From NCBI GenBank assembly GCA_013044245.1, contig JABEVK010000066.1, forward strand, positions 1-56,881: 56,881 nt of DNA, read 5' to 3'. Below are positions 35,031-44,029 of this stretch, one piece after another. Made by a program: the position numbers and the translations under genes. The notes below the pieces were generated by a model. It saw nothing but the letters and a program-made list of their open reading frames with translations, did no database searches and was not told where the DNA came from. How positions within the stretch are numbered: the stretch's first letter is position 1; each line of letters opens with the position of its first letter. Origin of the DNA: Spirochaetales bacterium (lineage in GTDB: Bacteria > Spirochaetota > Spirochaetia > JABEVK01).

Positions 35031-36560
35031 GTGAGAATAGAAGCCTGGGATGCGGTTGTCGTCGGAACTGGCCTTGCGGGGATGACGGCGGCCTTGGCCC
35101 TGAGTCCGCTAAAAACCCTTCTGATCACAAAAACAGATACCCTTGAAAGTGGATCAACTCCTTGGGCTCAAGGCGGTGTGGCCTTTCCCGCTGATGAACA
35201 GGATATCCCGGTCCATATTCAAGATACGCTTGAAGCCGGTAGCCATGCCGGCAATCAAGCCGTTGTAGAGTTTTTGATTCGTCAAGCACCGCTCGCTCTG
35301 TCCTGGTTAGAAAATCAGGGCTTCTCTTTTGACCACGGCGTCGATGGCCAATATGATCGCGGTCAAGAAGGGTCACACTCTCGCCGGCGGATTTTGCATG
35401 CGGGCGGCGACGCCACAGGGGCCGCTTTATCCCGCTTCTTTGCAAAAAAAGTCACACAAGCTTCTCATGTTTCGGTGCGAACTCAAATCTTCGCCGTTGA
35501 CCTCGCAACCGACCCTTATGGTGTTTCGGGTGTCTGGCTTTGGGACGCTCAGGGGGCGCTTTTAGTGACCACGCGACGGGTAATTCTGGCCACAGGCGGC
35601 TGGGGTCAAGTCTTTCCTCGTACAACAGCACCGGTCGAAGCTACCGGAGATGGCGCCGTGATGGCCTTTCGTTCGGGTGCGGACCTGCGCGACCCCGAGA
35701 TGATTCAGTTTCACCCTACAGGACTTGAGACAACCAAATCGGGACAAGTTCCGCTTTTAACGGAAGCTCTTCGGGGAGAAGGGGCACCTTTGATCACAGC
35801 CTCTCACGAAAAGGACTTAACCCCATTGACCATTCCCCATCCGTTAGGAGCCTTAGGCCCACGCGACACCGTAGCTCGCGCCGTATTTTTACGCCGTCAG
35901 CAAGGCTTTGGTGTCTGGCTGGATGTGCGAAGCATCCCCCACTTAGAACAACACTTTCCGACTGCCGTTTCGGTTGCGCACCAGAGTGGCTTCAACCCCC
36001 TTCAGGAACCACTCCCAGTTATCCCGGTCGCACACTACATCATGGGTGGCGTCAAAACAAATCGTTCGGGCGGTACTCGTGTTCCCGGTCTGTACGTCAT
36101 CGGCGAAGCCGCCTCCAGTGGCGTTCACGGGGCAAATCGTTTGGCCTCAAATAGCCTTTTAGAGTGCTTGGTCTTTGGTCTAGCCAGTGCTAACGCGGCA
36201 GTACACCAGGTCACGCCCCCCATTGTTACCCCCATCACAACACCACAGCGCCTGCAGGGCCCCCTGGTTCCTCTTCAAGAGATTGAACGTTTTAGAAAGC
36301 AATTACGCGATGTTACCTATCAATCAGGCGGTCCCGTGCGCAACGGGCAGGAACTCCAAGACGGCTTAAACCAGCTAGAAAAATTGACTCAAGAGTGGCG
36401 CCGATCTGCTGTTGTGCCGCTGTCAGACCAGACCACGCGCGAACACCTCCAAGCCTTTATCGAAACAGATAACCTCTTGGTTCTGTCCCGGCAAATTCTT
36501 AGGGCGGCGCTTGCTCGAGGTTCTAGCCTGGGGGCTCACTACCGCAGTGATGCTCCATGA
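35031..36560 (+). CDS. nadB: L-aspartate oxidase
   Basis: FAD enzyme giving iminoaspartate to NadA; in anaerobes fumarate is the usual acceptor. FAD site VVGTGLAGMTAALAL, then GSTPWAQGGVAFP, HTRRR-like SHSRRRILHAGGDATG, and HYIMGGVKTN ... GLYVIGEAASSGVHGANRLASNSLLECLVFG. 509 residues, GTG start. The stop overlaps the methyltransferase start (ATGA). Confidence 0.96.
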   Translation: MRIEAWDAVVVGTGLAGMTAALALSPLKTLLITKTDTLESGSTPWAQGGVAFPADEQDIPVHIQDTLEAGSHAGNQAVVEFLIRQAPLALSWLENQGFSFDHGVDGQYDRGQEGSHSRRRILHAGGDATGAALSRFFAKKVTQASHVSVRTQIFAVDLATDPYGVSGVWLWDAQGALLVTTRRVILATGGWGQVFPRTTAPVEATGDGAVMAFRSGADLRDPEMIQFHPTGLETTKSGQVPLLTEALRGEGAPLITASHEKDLTPLTIPHPLGALGPRDTVARAVFLRRQQGFGVWLDVRSIPHLEQHFPTAVSVAHQSGFNPLQEPLPVIPVAHYIMGGVKTNRSGGTRVPGLYVIGEAASSGVHGANRLASNSLLECLVFGLASANAAVHQVTPPIVTPITTPQRLQGPLVPLQEIERFRKQLRDVTYQSGGPVRNGQELQDGLNQLEKLTQEWRRSAVVPLSDQTTREHLQAFIETDNLLVLSRQILRAALARGSSLGAHYRSDAP

Positions 36561-37489
36561 GCGGGTTTACGATTCGGTCTCTGCCCGGTCGGGTACACCA
36601 CTGGATTGAGGGTCTAGAAGCTTGGGGGCGCGAAGAACATCGGCGACTCGAAGGACAAACTCCCCTACCGCTCGAGGGCGAAACTCTTGCCTATAGTCCT
36701 CAAGGAAGCAAGGAACTCTTCTGGGTAACTAACACCTGGCAGTCTCCCGTTGAAATCCACTTTACTTCAATTACCGACGCCGCACAGGCTCTACGAAGCC
36801 TGGGCGCCCTTTGGTCGCCTGTTCCGGGTCGCTTTCATCGCCGCGCGGCGTTGATTCAAGAAAAGCTGCCTTATCTTTCACTCAAGCCCAAGAGCTTTCC
36901 TTTTCGCTTGCCTTCGGCCCCGCTAGGAGCCTGGACCCTGCTTAACGAAACGACCCTTTGGGCCTCGCCGGTTTGCACTAACCCCTTCCCTGAGGGCAAG
37001 CCACCCCTTCTTGAAAACAAACTTGACCCGCCCAGTTCGGCGTATGCCAAACTCCAAGAAGCGCTTCTCTACTATGGCGCCGTACCCCAACCGGGCGACC
37101 TCTGTCTCGATGCAGGCGCCGCCCCCGGCGGTTGGACTTGGGTGCTCCTCAATTTAGGCGCTCGGGTTATGAGTTTTGACCGCGCGCCCTTAGACGTTCG
37201 GCTTAGTCACCATCCAGGGCTAACTCACCGCCAACAGGATGCATTCACCCTAAAACCCGAACACGTTGACCCGCTAGACTGGTTTGTCTGTGATGTGGTT
37301 TGCTACCCCGCCAAATTGTGGGATTGGCTTCAAGCTTGGCTGGACAGCGGAAAGGTTGAGCACTTTATTGTGACCATTAAAATGCAGGGCGAGCCGGATT
37401 GGGAAACCCTAGAACGCTTTGCGCACGTACCAGGGTCCCGTTTACGTCATTTAGCACACAACAAGCACGAGTTAACCTGGATGCTGTAA
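36557..37489 (+). CDS. RlmM/FtsJ-like 2'-O-ribose methyltransferase
   Basis: A 310-residue SAM methyltransferase. SAM motif LCLDAGAAPGGWTWVLLNLGARV; the K-D-K-E catalytic set appears as Lys in SAYAKLQEALL, Asp in DWFVCDVVCYP, Lys in FIVTIKMQG and Glu in HNKHELTWML. The N-terminal 170 residues form a RlmM-like extension. RlmM methylates C2498 of 23S rRNA in E. coli; the same target is plausible here. It is coupled to nadB although not functionally related. Confidence 0.82.
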   Translation: MSGFTIRSLPGRVHHWIEGLEAWGREEHRRLEGQTPLPLEGETLAYSPQGSKELFWVTNTWQSPVEIHFTSITDAAQALRSLGALWSPVPGRFHRRAALIQEKLPYLSLKPKSFPFRLPSAPLGAWTLLNETTLWASPVCTNPFPEGKPPLLENKLDPPSSAYAKLQEALLYYGAVPQPGDLCLDAGAAPGGWTWVLLNLGARVMSFDRAPLDVRLSHHPGLTHRQQDAFTLKPEHVDPLDWFVCDVVCYPAKLWDWLQAWLDSGKVEHFIVTIKMQGEPDWETLERFAHVPGSRLRHLAHNKHELTWML

Positions 37490-37493
37490 GCCC

Positions 37494-38081
37494 TTACAGG
37501 GTTTGACTAGCGTCGTACACCGTACCGTTGACGGTAATGGTTCCTGTTCTTGTCCCGGTAAAAACAGCACTTTGAGTTAAATTATACGTTAAGGTCGGAT
37601 CCAAAGACAGGGTTTGGCCACCTGTTGCGCTTAGAATTCCAAGCTCCGTAAACGTCAGTGTACTGCCATTGGACGCCGAGGGAACCGCGGTCTCGGTTCC
37701 CGAGATTGTCATTGAACCATTGATAACATAACCGCTCACAACATCAAAGTAGTTCGATAATACACAGTTAAAATGAAACTGGGTGACCGCACTACCGTTG
37801 GTACCAGACACGGAATACGCCCCTGTAATCGTCGCCTCGGCATTGTTCAACAGGCTGATGTTTCCGTTGGTGGTCACCGTTTGGGTTGCCAGATTTGGAA
37901 GCGCTGCTAGGCCTTGCTTCGTCACGTCGTCAACGGCGTACATAACATTGGCTACGCTATTTTGAACAGACCAGCTCGCTGAGGATAACGGGGGGTAAGA
38001 CGGTTCGCTAGGATACTGGCAGCTCACAAGGCCAACAAGACAAAGTGCGCTGCAATACCACTTGTTAAAGCGTTTGACTAT
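37494..38081 (-). CDS. Secreted lipoprotein, tandem paralogue B, with no canonical start codon before its signal peptide
   Basis: The track begins at GTG 38027, which leaves only SC of the lipobox. The same frame upstream reads VKRFNKWYCSALCLVGLVSCQ, a textbook lipoprotein signal. Back to the in-frame TAG it contains no ATG, GTG or TTG; the only near-start codon is ATA 38081, used here provisionally. The mature part is Thr/Ser/Gly rich and repeats GTxTVNGTVYDASQTL, matching the C-terminus of paralogue A. The frame overlaps the end of paralogue A. It could start at AUA, by reinitiation after A, or be decayed. Confidence 0.6.
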   Translation of the reverse strand: MVKRFNKWYCSALCLVGLVSCQYPSEPSYPPLSSASWSVQNSVANVMYAVDDVTKQGLAALPNLATQTVTTNGNISLLNNAEATITGAYSVSGTNGSAVTQFHFNCVLSNYFDVVSGYVINGSMTISGTETAVPSASNGSTLTFTELGILSATGGQTLSLDPTLTYNLTQSAVFTGTRTGTITVNGTVYDASQTL

Positions 38082-38700
38082 CGTCGTAAGTCGTTCCGTT
38101 GTAGGCTATCGTTCCTGAAATAGAACCTTTTGTGACTGATTGACCACCAAACGGTCCTGTTGACGTCGCATTAACGGTCATATCAGGGGCCACGGTGCCA
38201 TTATCAACGCCAACCGACGTCAATGATCCTTTATATGTCATGTCCAGGCCCACCGTCAATGTATTCGCCGTTGAAGTAGAACTAATCGTCACTGTTTCAG
38301 AACCAGCAATCGTAATAGTTCCATTGATCGTGTCACCCGTAGACGCGTCAGAATAATTTACAAACGTGGCAGTAACGTCAATTGTCACTGTTTGGTTGTT
38401 GTTGCTGATTACGTAAGTTCCACTGATTGTGACACCGGCTAGACTAGTGTTGTTGTTAATGACACCGCTAGTAGCATTTGATGTAGCTGGGTTAGGAACA
38501 GAGCTTAACGCCTGATTTGCAGCTGCCGAGACGTCGGCTAGTACCTTTTTAACCGACGTCTGAGTAGCGGCGCTGGCCGATGTCAGCGGGGTATAGGTGG
38601 GCGTTGACGTTGTCGAGCTAGCCGTGGGATTTTGACAGCCCACAAGCAAAACAAGCAATAGCGTAACTGTTGCGCCAATTGCTATGTGTTTTTGTAACAT
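38065..38700 (-). CDS. Secreted lipoprotein, tandem paralogue A
   Basis: ATG 38700 has AGGAG five bases upstream (the track's GTG 38706 abuts it). Signal peptide MLQKHIAIGATVTLLLVLLVGC with lipobox LVGC. The mature protein is about 190 residues, Ser/Thr/Val rich, built of predicted beta strands (VTISGTYVISNNNQTVTIDVTATF, TINGTITIAGSETV) and ends GTIAYNGTTYDDSQTL, nearly the same ending as paralogue B. No catalytic motif is visible; a surface or adhesive role is a guess. Confidence 0.8.
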   Translation of the reverse strand: MLQKHIAIGATVTLLLVLLVGCQNPTASSTTSTPTYTPLTSASAATQTSVKKVLADVSAAANQALSSVPNPATSNATSGVINNNTSLAGVTISGTYVISNNNQTVTIDVTATFVNYSDASTGDTINGTITIAGSETVTISSTSTANTLTVGLDMTYKGSLTSVGVDNGTVAPDMTVNATSTGPFGGQSVTKGSISGTIAYNGTTYDDSQTL

Positions 38701-38717
38701 AATCACTCCTTTTGTTC

Positions 38718-38747
38718 ATTGTAAAGGAGTACTGTTGAAACCGTCAA
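38718..38747 (-). promoter_or_regulatory. Promoter of the tandem lipoprotein genes
   Basis: On the minus strand TTGACG (38747-38742), an 18-base spacer and TACAAT (38723-38718). It predicts a very short leader before the AGGAG site. The -35 is partly buried in the adjacent inverted repeat 38745-38772. Confidence 0.6.
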
Positions 38748-38772
38748 CCCTGGACATAATTATCCAGGGTTG
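38745..38772. repeat. Inverted repeat between lipoprotein genes
   Basis: CAACCCTGGA and TCCAGGGTTG, 10 bp perfect arms with an 8-base loop. No T run follows on either strand, so a plain terminator is unlikely. It overlaps the -35 of the downstream lipoprotein promoter. Confidence 0.75.
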
Positions 38773-38792
38773 AGTAAAAATTTCTATAGTTT

Positions 38793-39917
38793 TTAGAGCA
38801 AATTGGCCGATTGGTAACTATTGCCGTTAGCCGTTGTCAGATCGGTTCCATAGGTTTTCACCCAAGTGGCACCGTTTCCATTGTCAAACACAACGGTTTG
38901 GCCCTGCGAAAACGCAGTGTCAGTATAGGTGTCTTGAAAGACCACGTTCCCAGTACCGTCAAACCCTTCTTGCCAATAGTAGTTGGTTGCTGTACCACCG
39001 CTCGGTGTCATAGTGATTGATGTGTTGGTTACCCCGCCGTTGTTGTCGGCATAGCCATAAATTCCATAAGTCGCAGTATCGGTACCGGCGATGTTGAAGC
39101 TCATACTGGCAAAGACGCCGTTTAAGGTCGATTTAGGATCCGGAACAACGCTCATCTGCATGGAATCCGTGTTGCCTGTCACCGTTTGATCGGGCATGCT
39201 CACCTTAAAGGAAGTAGAATTATCAGCACCGTCAGCCACCAGTTCAAGCGTCGTTCCCGACATCGTCATGGACATTTTTATCGCCTGAGTTGACCAACTA
39301 AAGGTCATCGACATCGACGATGCTGCCGCAGTACTGGTTGCTGGCTGTGTAACCGTAATAACGGCCGAGTTTGGTAAGCTTGCAGCAGAGTTTGTTGCCA
39401 AATAATTGAAATCGTTAATCGTGATTGGTTGCCCGACCATGCCGGCTTCATTCGAAGTGGAATCTGAGGCAGGTAACTGCTCAGCTAAAGCGTTGATCAT
39501 GGCTTGCGTGGGGGTTACGACAACATTTTTGGTGTCCGTTCCGGGCTTAAGGTTGTTTTGACTGATCGCCGCATCGACTACCGATTCAAACATCAAAAGT
39601 ACGGGCTGAATCGTGGACATCAGGCCCGTCATGTTCTTAATTTGCTGGTAACCTTCAGATTGAGCGGCAACGGTAGTTGTGCGCGCGCCAGCTAAAGAAG
39701 CCGCGGTTGAGGAAGAGGTCAACGACGTAGGCAACTTTACAGTCGAGGTGTTCGGTAAAACCTGATTCTTATAAACGGTCGTTGTCGGAGTTGGGGTCGG
39801 TGTGGGGGTTGGCGTCACCGAGGTTGTCGTCGAACTCGTGCTTGAGGTCGGCTGGGAACACGAACTAAACACCAGGGTCAAACCCAAAGCTAGCCCTAAA
39901 AGAACAGAAATTTTCAT
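38793..39917 (-). CDS. Large secreted lipoprotein with a Pro-Thr linker
   Basis: ATG 39917 is preceded by AAAGGAG; the track start is upstream of that. Signal peptide MKISVLLGLALGLTLVFSSC with lipobox FSSC. A low-complexity linker follows (SSTTTSVTPTPTPTPTPTTT), typical of surface tethers, then about 320 residues rich in Ser/Thr/Met with repeated beta-like segments (SSMSMTFSWSTQAIKMSMTMSG). The end has aromatic and Gly rich pieces (ATYGIYGYADNNGG). Family unknown. Confidence 0.8.
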   Translation of the reverse strand: MKISVLLGLALGLTLVFSSCSQPTSSTSSTTTSVTPTPTPTPTPTTTVYKNQVLPNTSTVKLPTSLTSSSTAASLAGARTTTVAAQSEGYQQIKNMTGLMSTIQPVLLMFESVVDAAISQNNLKPGTDTKNVVVTPTQAMINALAEQLPASDSTSNEAGMVGQPITINDFNYLATNSAASLPNSAVITVTQPATSTAAASSMSMTFSWSTQAIKMSMTMSGTTLELVADGADNSTSFKVSMPDQTVTGNTDSMQMSVVPDPKSTLNGVFASMSFNIAGTDTATYGIYGYADNNGGVTNTSITMTPSGGTATNYYWQEGFDGTGNVVFQDTYTDTAFSQGQTVVFDNGNGATWVKTYGTDLTTANGNSYQSANLL

Positions 39918-39931
39918 AGCTTTCTCCTTTG

Positions 39932-39957
39932 TGAGCAAGTTACTAAGAAATTGCTCA
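39932..39957. repeat. Inverted repeat in the lipoprotein 5' leader
   Basis: TGAGCAA and TTGCTCA, 7-bp perfect arms spaced by 12 bases, ending two bases before the CTCCTTT complement of the ribosome site. Further upstream on the minus strand TTGTTT-16-TATTCT is a possible promoter. Confidence 0.6.
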
Positions 39958-40025
39958 AAAGAAGAATATCACAGTTTTTTTAATAAACAAGTAAACCGCT
40001 CAGAATTCTCTACTACTCTTATTTT

Positions 40026-40688
40026 TTACCAATCGATGACCGGCTTTCCTTGAGCTGTCAGGTACGCATTGGCTCGGCTGAACGGGTGAGAACCAAAAAA
40101 CCCTCGGTAGGCGGACAACGGCGACGGATGTGCACTTCGAATGATCAAGTGCCGCGTTTCGTCTAAAAACGACCCTTTTCGTTGAGCGTACGCCCCCCAT
40201 AAAATGAACACGACGCCACTTTTTTCGGTACCGAGAAGCTTTAACACGGCATCCGTAAACGTTTCCCACCCTCGCCCGGCATGGCTAGTTGGTTGTCCAG
40301 AACGAACAGTCAGCGTCGAGTTGAGAAGCAACACGCCCTGCTGGGCCCATGATTCCAACGAAGAATCCGTATGCGGCTCCCGCCCTAAGTCGGTACGCAA
40401 TTCTCGAAAGATATTGACCAACGATGGCGGAAGATCCACACCGGGAAAGACTGAAAAGCAAAGTCCATTGGCTTGGCCGACGCCGTGGTACGGGTCCTGC
40501 CCTAAAATCACGACGCGCACCTGAGGAAACGGACAAAGATCAAAAGCGCGAAAAATTCGTCCCCCTGTGGGGTAAACGGTTGTGCCTTTATATTCCTGAC
40601 GGACAAATTCTGTTAATTCACAAAAATACGGTTGCGCAAACTCGCCCGATAATTTTTGCTTCCAAGAATCTTCAATGCGAACATCCAT
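40026..40688 (-). CDS. ung: Uracil-DNA glycosylase
   Basis: Removes uracil from DNA in base excision repair. Catalytic Asp in VILGQDPYHG, uracil-specificity Asn in LLLNSTLTVR, and the DNA-intercalation/His motif HPSPLSAYRGFFG. ATG 40688 gives 220 residues, the family length; the track's longer start adds unrelated sequence. It is divergent from the HAD phosphatase gene. Confidence 0.96.
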   Translation of the reverse strand: MDVRIEDSWKQKLSGEFAQPYFCELTEFVRQEYKGTTVYPTGGRIFRAFDLCPFPQVRVVILGQDPYHGVGQANGLCFSVFPGVDLPPSLVNIFRELRTDLGREPHTDSSLESWAQQGVLLLNSTLTVRSGQPTSHAGRGWETFTDAVLKLLGTEKSGVVFILWGAYAQRKGSFLDETRHLIIRSAHPSPLSAYRGFFGSHPFSRANAYLTAQGKPVIDW

Positions 40689-40769
40689 GCTTTCATTAGA
40701 TGCCGACAGGCAGGGGTGCTCGTCAACAGGGGTCTCGGAAATTCTTACCAAATCCAGTACCTTAGAGTC

Positions 40770-41579
40770 ATGATCAAACTCATCGCTATCGATTTAGACG
40801 ATACCCTTTTACGGACCGACCTGACAATTTCCCATAAAAACCGCGCCGCTCTGCGTGCCGCCGAAGAAAAAGGTGTGCGCCTGGTGCTAGCTTCGGGACG
40901 GTCGTTGCCCTCGATGAAGAATTATGCCCACCAATTGGGCTTGCACGATAAGCCGGGCTACCTGATTTCGGACAACGGTTCCACCGTTTCGTCCACCTCC
41001 CCTTTTCAGGTTCTGGTGTCACACACCCTCGAAAAGCCTCTTTTAGACGAATTATTTGACGCCTTTGCTGAGCTTGGCCTGCCAGTGCAAGTTTACCAAG
41101 ACAAGACGATCCTGGTTACCTCCGAGAACAAGATTACTTCGGTAGACGTTAAGTTGTCCGGCTATGAACGCCAAATCGTTCCCGATTTAAAACAGAGTTT
41201 AACCTTTCGACCGGCAAAACTGGTGATACCCGGCGACCCCGAACTTCTTAAAACTGCTCTTGTACGCATTCGTAAGGTTTTTGGCACGCGGGTGAATAGT
41301 TTTATCTCTAAACCCTATTTTCTAGAGGTCTTGCCGTTGGCCGCGGACAAAGGAACAGCGTTAGCTTTTGTGGCCCAACAGGCCGGTCTTAACCGAGAAA
41401 ACATAATGGCCATCGGTGATGCGGCCAATGATTTAGGGATGATCAAGTTCGCCGGTTGGGGCGTCGCCATGGCCAACGCCATTCCCGAGGTCAAAGCCAT
41501 CGCCCGGATAATCAGTGCCGCTGATCATGAGGACGATGGTGTTGCCGAAATTCTTGAACGATATGTGTTGTCGAATTAA
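40770..41579 (+). CDS. Cof-type HAD-superfamily phosphatase
   Basis: Residues begin MIKLIAIDLDDTLL (HAD motif I), with LVLASGRSL (motif II region) and NIMAIGDAANDLGMIKFAG (motif IV); the cap is type IIB. 269 residues. Relatives dephosphorylate sugar phosphates or flavin precursors; the substrate is not evident. ATG 40770 is selected because the upstream extension in the track lies antisense to ung. Its stop abuts the stop of jag with no gap. Confidence 0.9.
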   Translation: MIKLIAIDLDDTLLRTDLTISHKNRAALRAAEEKGVRLVLASGRSLPSMKNYAHQLGLHDKPGYLISDNGSTVSSTSPFQVLVSHTLEKPLLDELFDAFAELGLPVQVYQDKTILVTSENKITSVDVKLSGYERQIVPDLKQSLTFRPAKLVIPGDPELLKTALVRIRKVFGTRVNSFISKPYFLEVLPLAADKGTALAFVAQQAGLNRENIMAIGDAANDLGMIKFAGWGVAMANAIPEVKAIARIISAADHEDDGVAEILERYVLSN

Positions 41580-42260
41580 TTATACTTTATCGACGTAGCT
41601 GACACGGACCTGCTTGATCAGGCCATCACCCTCGCTTTCGGTGGTGATATCTTTCATATCATTGAGGGCGGTGTGAATCAAACGGCGTTCAAACGGGTTC
41701 ATGGGTTCGAGCAATTTCGAGGTGCGAGTGCGCCGAACCTGCTGCGCTGTTCGCAGAGCTAAGTTGACCAAATGGTCCTCTCGGCGGTTGCGATAGTTTT
41801 CGGCATCCAAGACCACTTTGAGGTGAGTACCTTTCCCGTCCAACAGGTTCATGGCATACACATTTGCTAAAACTTGAAGCGAATCCAGGTTTTTGCCGTG
41901 TTTCCCAATCAATAAGTTGGCATCTTCGCTGAGCAGATCCAGAATGATCTTGTTTCGCTCTCGGCCAGTCAGGCTAACGCGAGCTAAAAAACCCATCTTT
42001 TTGATCATCGTTTCAACAAAAACCGTGACTTTGCGCTCGAGCTCAGGGTTTGGTTCGTAAGGCAGACTTTCTTCGTCTTCTTCTAAAGCCGGCTCGGAGT
42101 CGTGGGTATAAACCCGGATCCGCACCCCACCTTTTTTAAAAAGTCCCTTTCGTCCGGAATCGAGGATTTCAACATCAAACTCGCTTTCGTGAAGGCCCAA
42201 TTCCGCCATCGCTTTGGCAATGGCTTCATTTTCGGTTTTTGCTTCAAATTCGTGAGTCAT
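41580..42260 (-). CDS. jag: Jag/KhpB RNA-binding protein
   Basis: Jag-N domain (MTHEFEAKTENEAIAKAMAELGL ... GRKGLFKKGGVRIRV), a KH domain with LLIGKHGKNLDSLQVLANVYAMN and a C-terminal R3H domain (AENYRNRREDHLVNLALRTAQQV). KhpB proteins bind RNA and influence cell-wall growth and division. 226 residues; strong GGAGGTAGAG site. It directly follows yidC, as in many bacteria. Confidence 0.94.
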   Translation of the reverse strand: MTHEFEAKTENEAIAKAMAELGLHESEFDVEILDSGRKGLFKKGGVRIRVYTHDSEPALEEDEESLPYEPNPELERKVTVFVETMIKKMGFLARVSLTGRERNKIILDLLSEDANLLIGKHGKNLDSLQVLANVYAMNLLDGKGTHLKVVLDAENYRNRREDHLVNLALRTAQQVRRTRTSKLLEPMNPFERRLIHTALNDMKDITTESEGDGLIKQVRVSYVDKV

Positions 42261-42263
42261 TCT

Positions 42264-44018
42264 CTACCTCCGCACTTTTTTCGAAGACGGCGCGATCTTG
42301 GGACCAGCCGCAGTTACCGGTTTCTTAAAATGTTTATTGACATAAGCCTGTTGAAACACGGTTAAAATATTTTGAACGCACCAGTATACCATCAAACCTG
42401 AGGGCATTTCATAAAGCATAAAGAAGAAGAGGATGGGGATACCGAAGGTCATGATCTTCATCTGGGTGTTGCCCTGAGCCCCACCAGGCTGACTTAATGA
42501 CGAGCTAAGGATCTGTGTACCCACCATGATAAAGGGTAAGGCGTGCAAGGCCGTCCAGTTGAGGAGCGGCAAGGGGAAGCCCCAGCTAAAGACAACATCA
42601 GGAACCGAAAGGTCCGGAATCCAACCGGGGATAAACATGGCCCCGCGCAAGTCAAACTGATTTTGGAACATCCCGTACAGGGCAAAGAAGATGGGGATCT
42701 GCAAGATCATCGGCAGACAGCCGCCCATGGGGTTGACGCCTTCTTTTTGGTAAAGCGCCATCGTTTGTTCGTTAAGTTTTTTTGGGTCATCCTTGAACTT
42801 AGCCTGCAATTCTTTCAGCTTTGGCTGTAGGGCCTGCATGGCAGCACTGGCTCGATAGCTCTTTTGGGTTAAAGGCCAAGTCAGCAGTTTGACCAAAATT
42901 GTCAACAGAATAATGGCCACACCCCAGTTCGGGATTAAGTAAACAATGCCTTGAAGAACAAATTTCAGAATAACCTCAAGCCAGCCCAGCAAAAAGTTGT
43001 CTTCGAGCGCCCGTTCCAGCTTCAGATCCGAGAAACCTTCCGGGTTATTCTTTGCCTCGTCATACATTTTAAGGACTTTTTCTTCTTTCGGTCCTACATA
43101 GAAATGGAAAACATCTTTATTGGTCGAACTTTGCAGTTGGGGACGGGAAAAGGCCAACCGGTCAACCTGAGTGTCTCCCTGTTCTGGTTTGTCCGAGAAT
43201 GTCGTTTCATACTGAGTACCATCGGGAATACCAATCACGGTAAAGTACTTGCCGACAATAGCCGCCCATTTTGCATCGTCGTGAAAAGACTTGGTTTCGT
43301 TAGTAAACGTTTCATCCTTACGGTCATTGCCCACGAGACGATAGAATTTCCGATAATCGGCGGACCCATCGAGTTTAGTAAACGACGGCCCAATCTGAGG
43401 GCCATAGGTCAAGGTGTACGCATACTTTCCGTTCGAAAGATCTGGGATCGTTCCGTTAGAACTTTGGGTTTCAACATCAACTTCGATCATGTAATCGTTG
43501 TTATGAAAGGTGAACGTTTTCGATAAGGTAAAGGGTACGCCTTTGACATCCAAAAAGTTCTGTGAGAAGCGAACTTTATGCGGTCCCAGCTGTTCCACTT
43601 GAAAAGGGACCTGAATATTTGGTTTTCCCCAACCGCCAAAATTAGTCTCAAAAGCATCGCCCGTTCCCCATTTGGTGGCAACCATCTGAACGGGTTTGCT
43701 GTTATCCAGGTGTTTTTTTAACTCGATCGACGTTGCCACGGCACCGACATTCGACAAAGTCACCTGCATCAGGTTGGTACTGATGACCACGTTTTGCGGT
43801 GTTGCAGGCAGGGTCGTCAACACAGGGGCTTTTCCGTTTGCGGGCACCGTCGGAGCCAGGGACGGCGCAAGTTGAGCGGTACTGGCTGGTTGTTCTGTTT
43901 TTGTCAGAGGCGGTAAGGGGGCTTCCGGTTTTTTAGGCCAAAAGACGTTTTGAATCAAAAAACTGCCGAGCACCACGACGATCGATAAAACAATCGCCAA
44001 GATGGTGTTTTTTTCCAT
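42264..44018 (-). CDS. yidC: Membrane protein insertase YidC
   Basis: 584 residues. An N-terminal membrane segment and a Pro-rich linker are followed by the large periplasmic beta domain (about 80-340), then five-helix insertase core: LKFVLQGIVYLIPNWGVAIILLTILVKLLTWPLTQKSYRASAAMQALQPKLKELQAKFKDDP. It inserts membrane proteins, alone or with SecYEG. It lies 11 bases after yidD. Confidence 0.97.
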   Translation of the reverse strand: MEKNTILAIVLSIVVVLGSFLIQNVFWPKKPEAPLPPLTKTEQPASTAQLAPSLAPTVPANGKAPVLTTLPATPQNVVISTNLMQVTLSNVGAVATSIELKKHLDNSKPVQMVATKWGTGDAFETNFGGWGKPNIQVPFQVEQLGPHKVRFSQNFLDVKGVPFTLSKTFTFHNNDYMIEVDVETQSSNGTIPDLSNGKYAYTLTYGPQIGPSFTKLDGSADYRKFYRLVGNDRKDETFTNETKSFHDDAKWAAIVGKYFTVIGIPDGTQYETTFSDKPEQGDTQVDRLAFSRPQLQSSTNKDVFHFYVGPKEEKVLKMYDEAKNNPEGFSDLKLERALEDNFLLGWLEVILKFVLQGIVYLIPNWGVAIILLTILVKLLTWPLTQKSYRASAAMQALQPKLKELQAKFKDDPKKLNEQTMALYQKEGVNPMGGCLPMILQIPIFFALYGMFQNQFDLRGAMFIPGWIPDLSVPDVVFSWGFPLPLLNWTALHALPFIMVGTQILSSSLSQPGGAQGNTQMKIMTFGIPILFFFMLYEMPSGLMVYWCVQNILTVFQQAYVNKHFKKPVTAAGPKIAPSSKKVRR

Positions 44019-44029
44019 AAAGACTCCTT

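Noticed and set aside
39790-39830. Short G/T-rich repeat (gtcggtg...) as a mobile or regulatory repeat
   Set aside because: It simply encodes the Thr-Pro linker of the lipoprotein.
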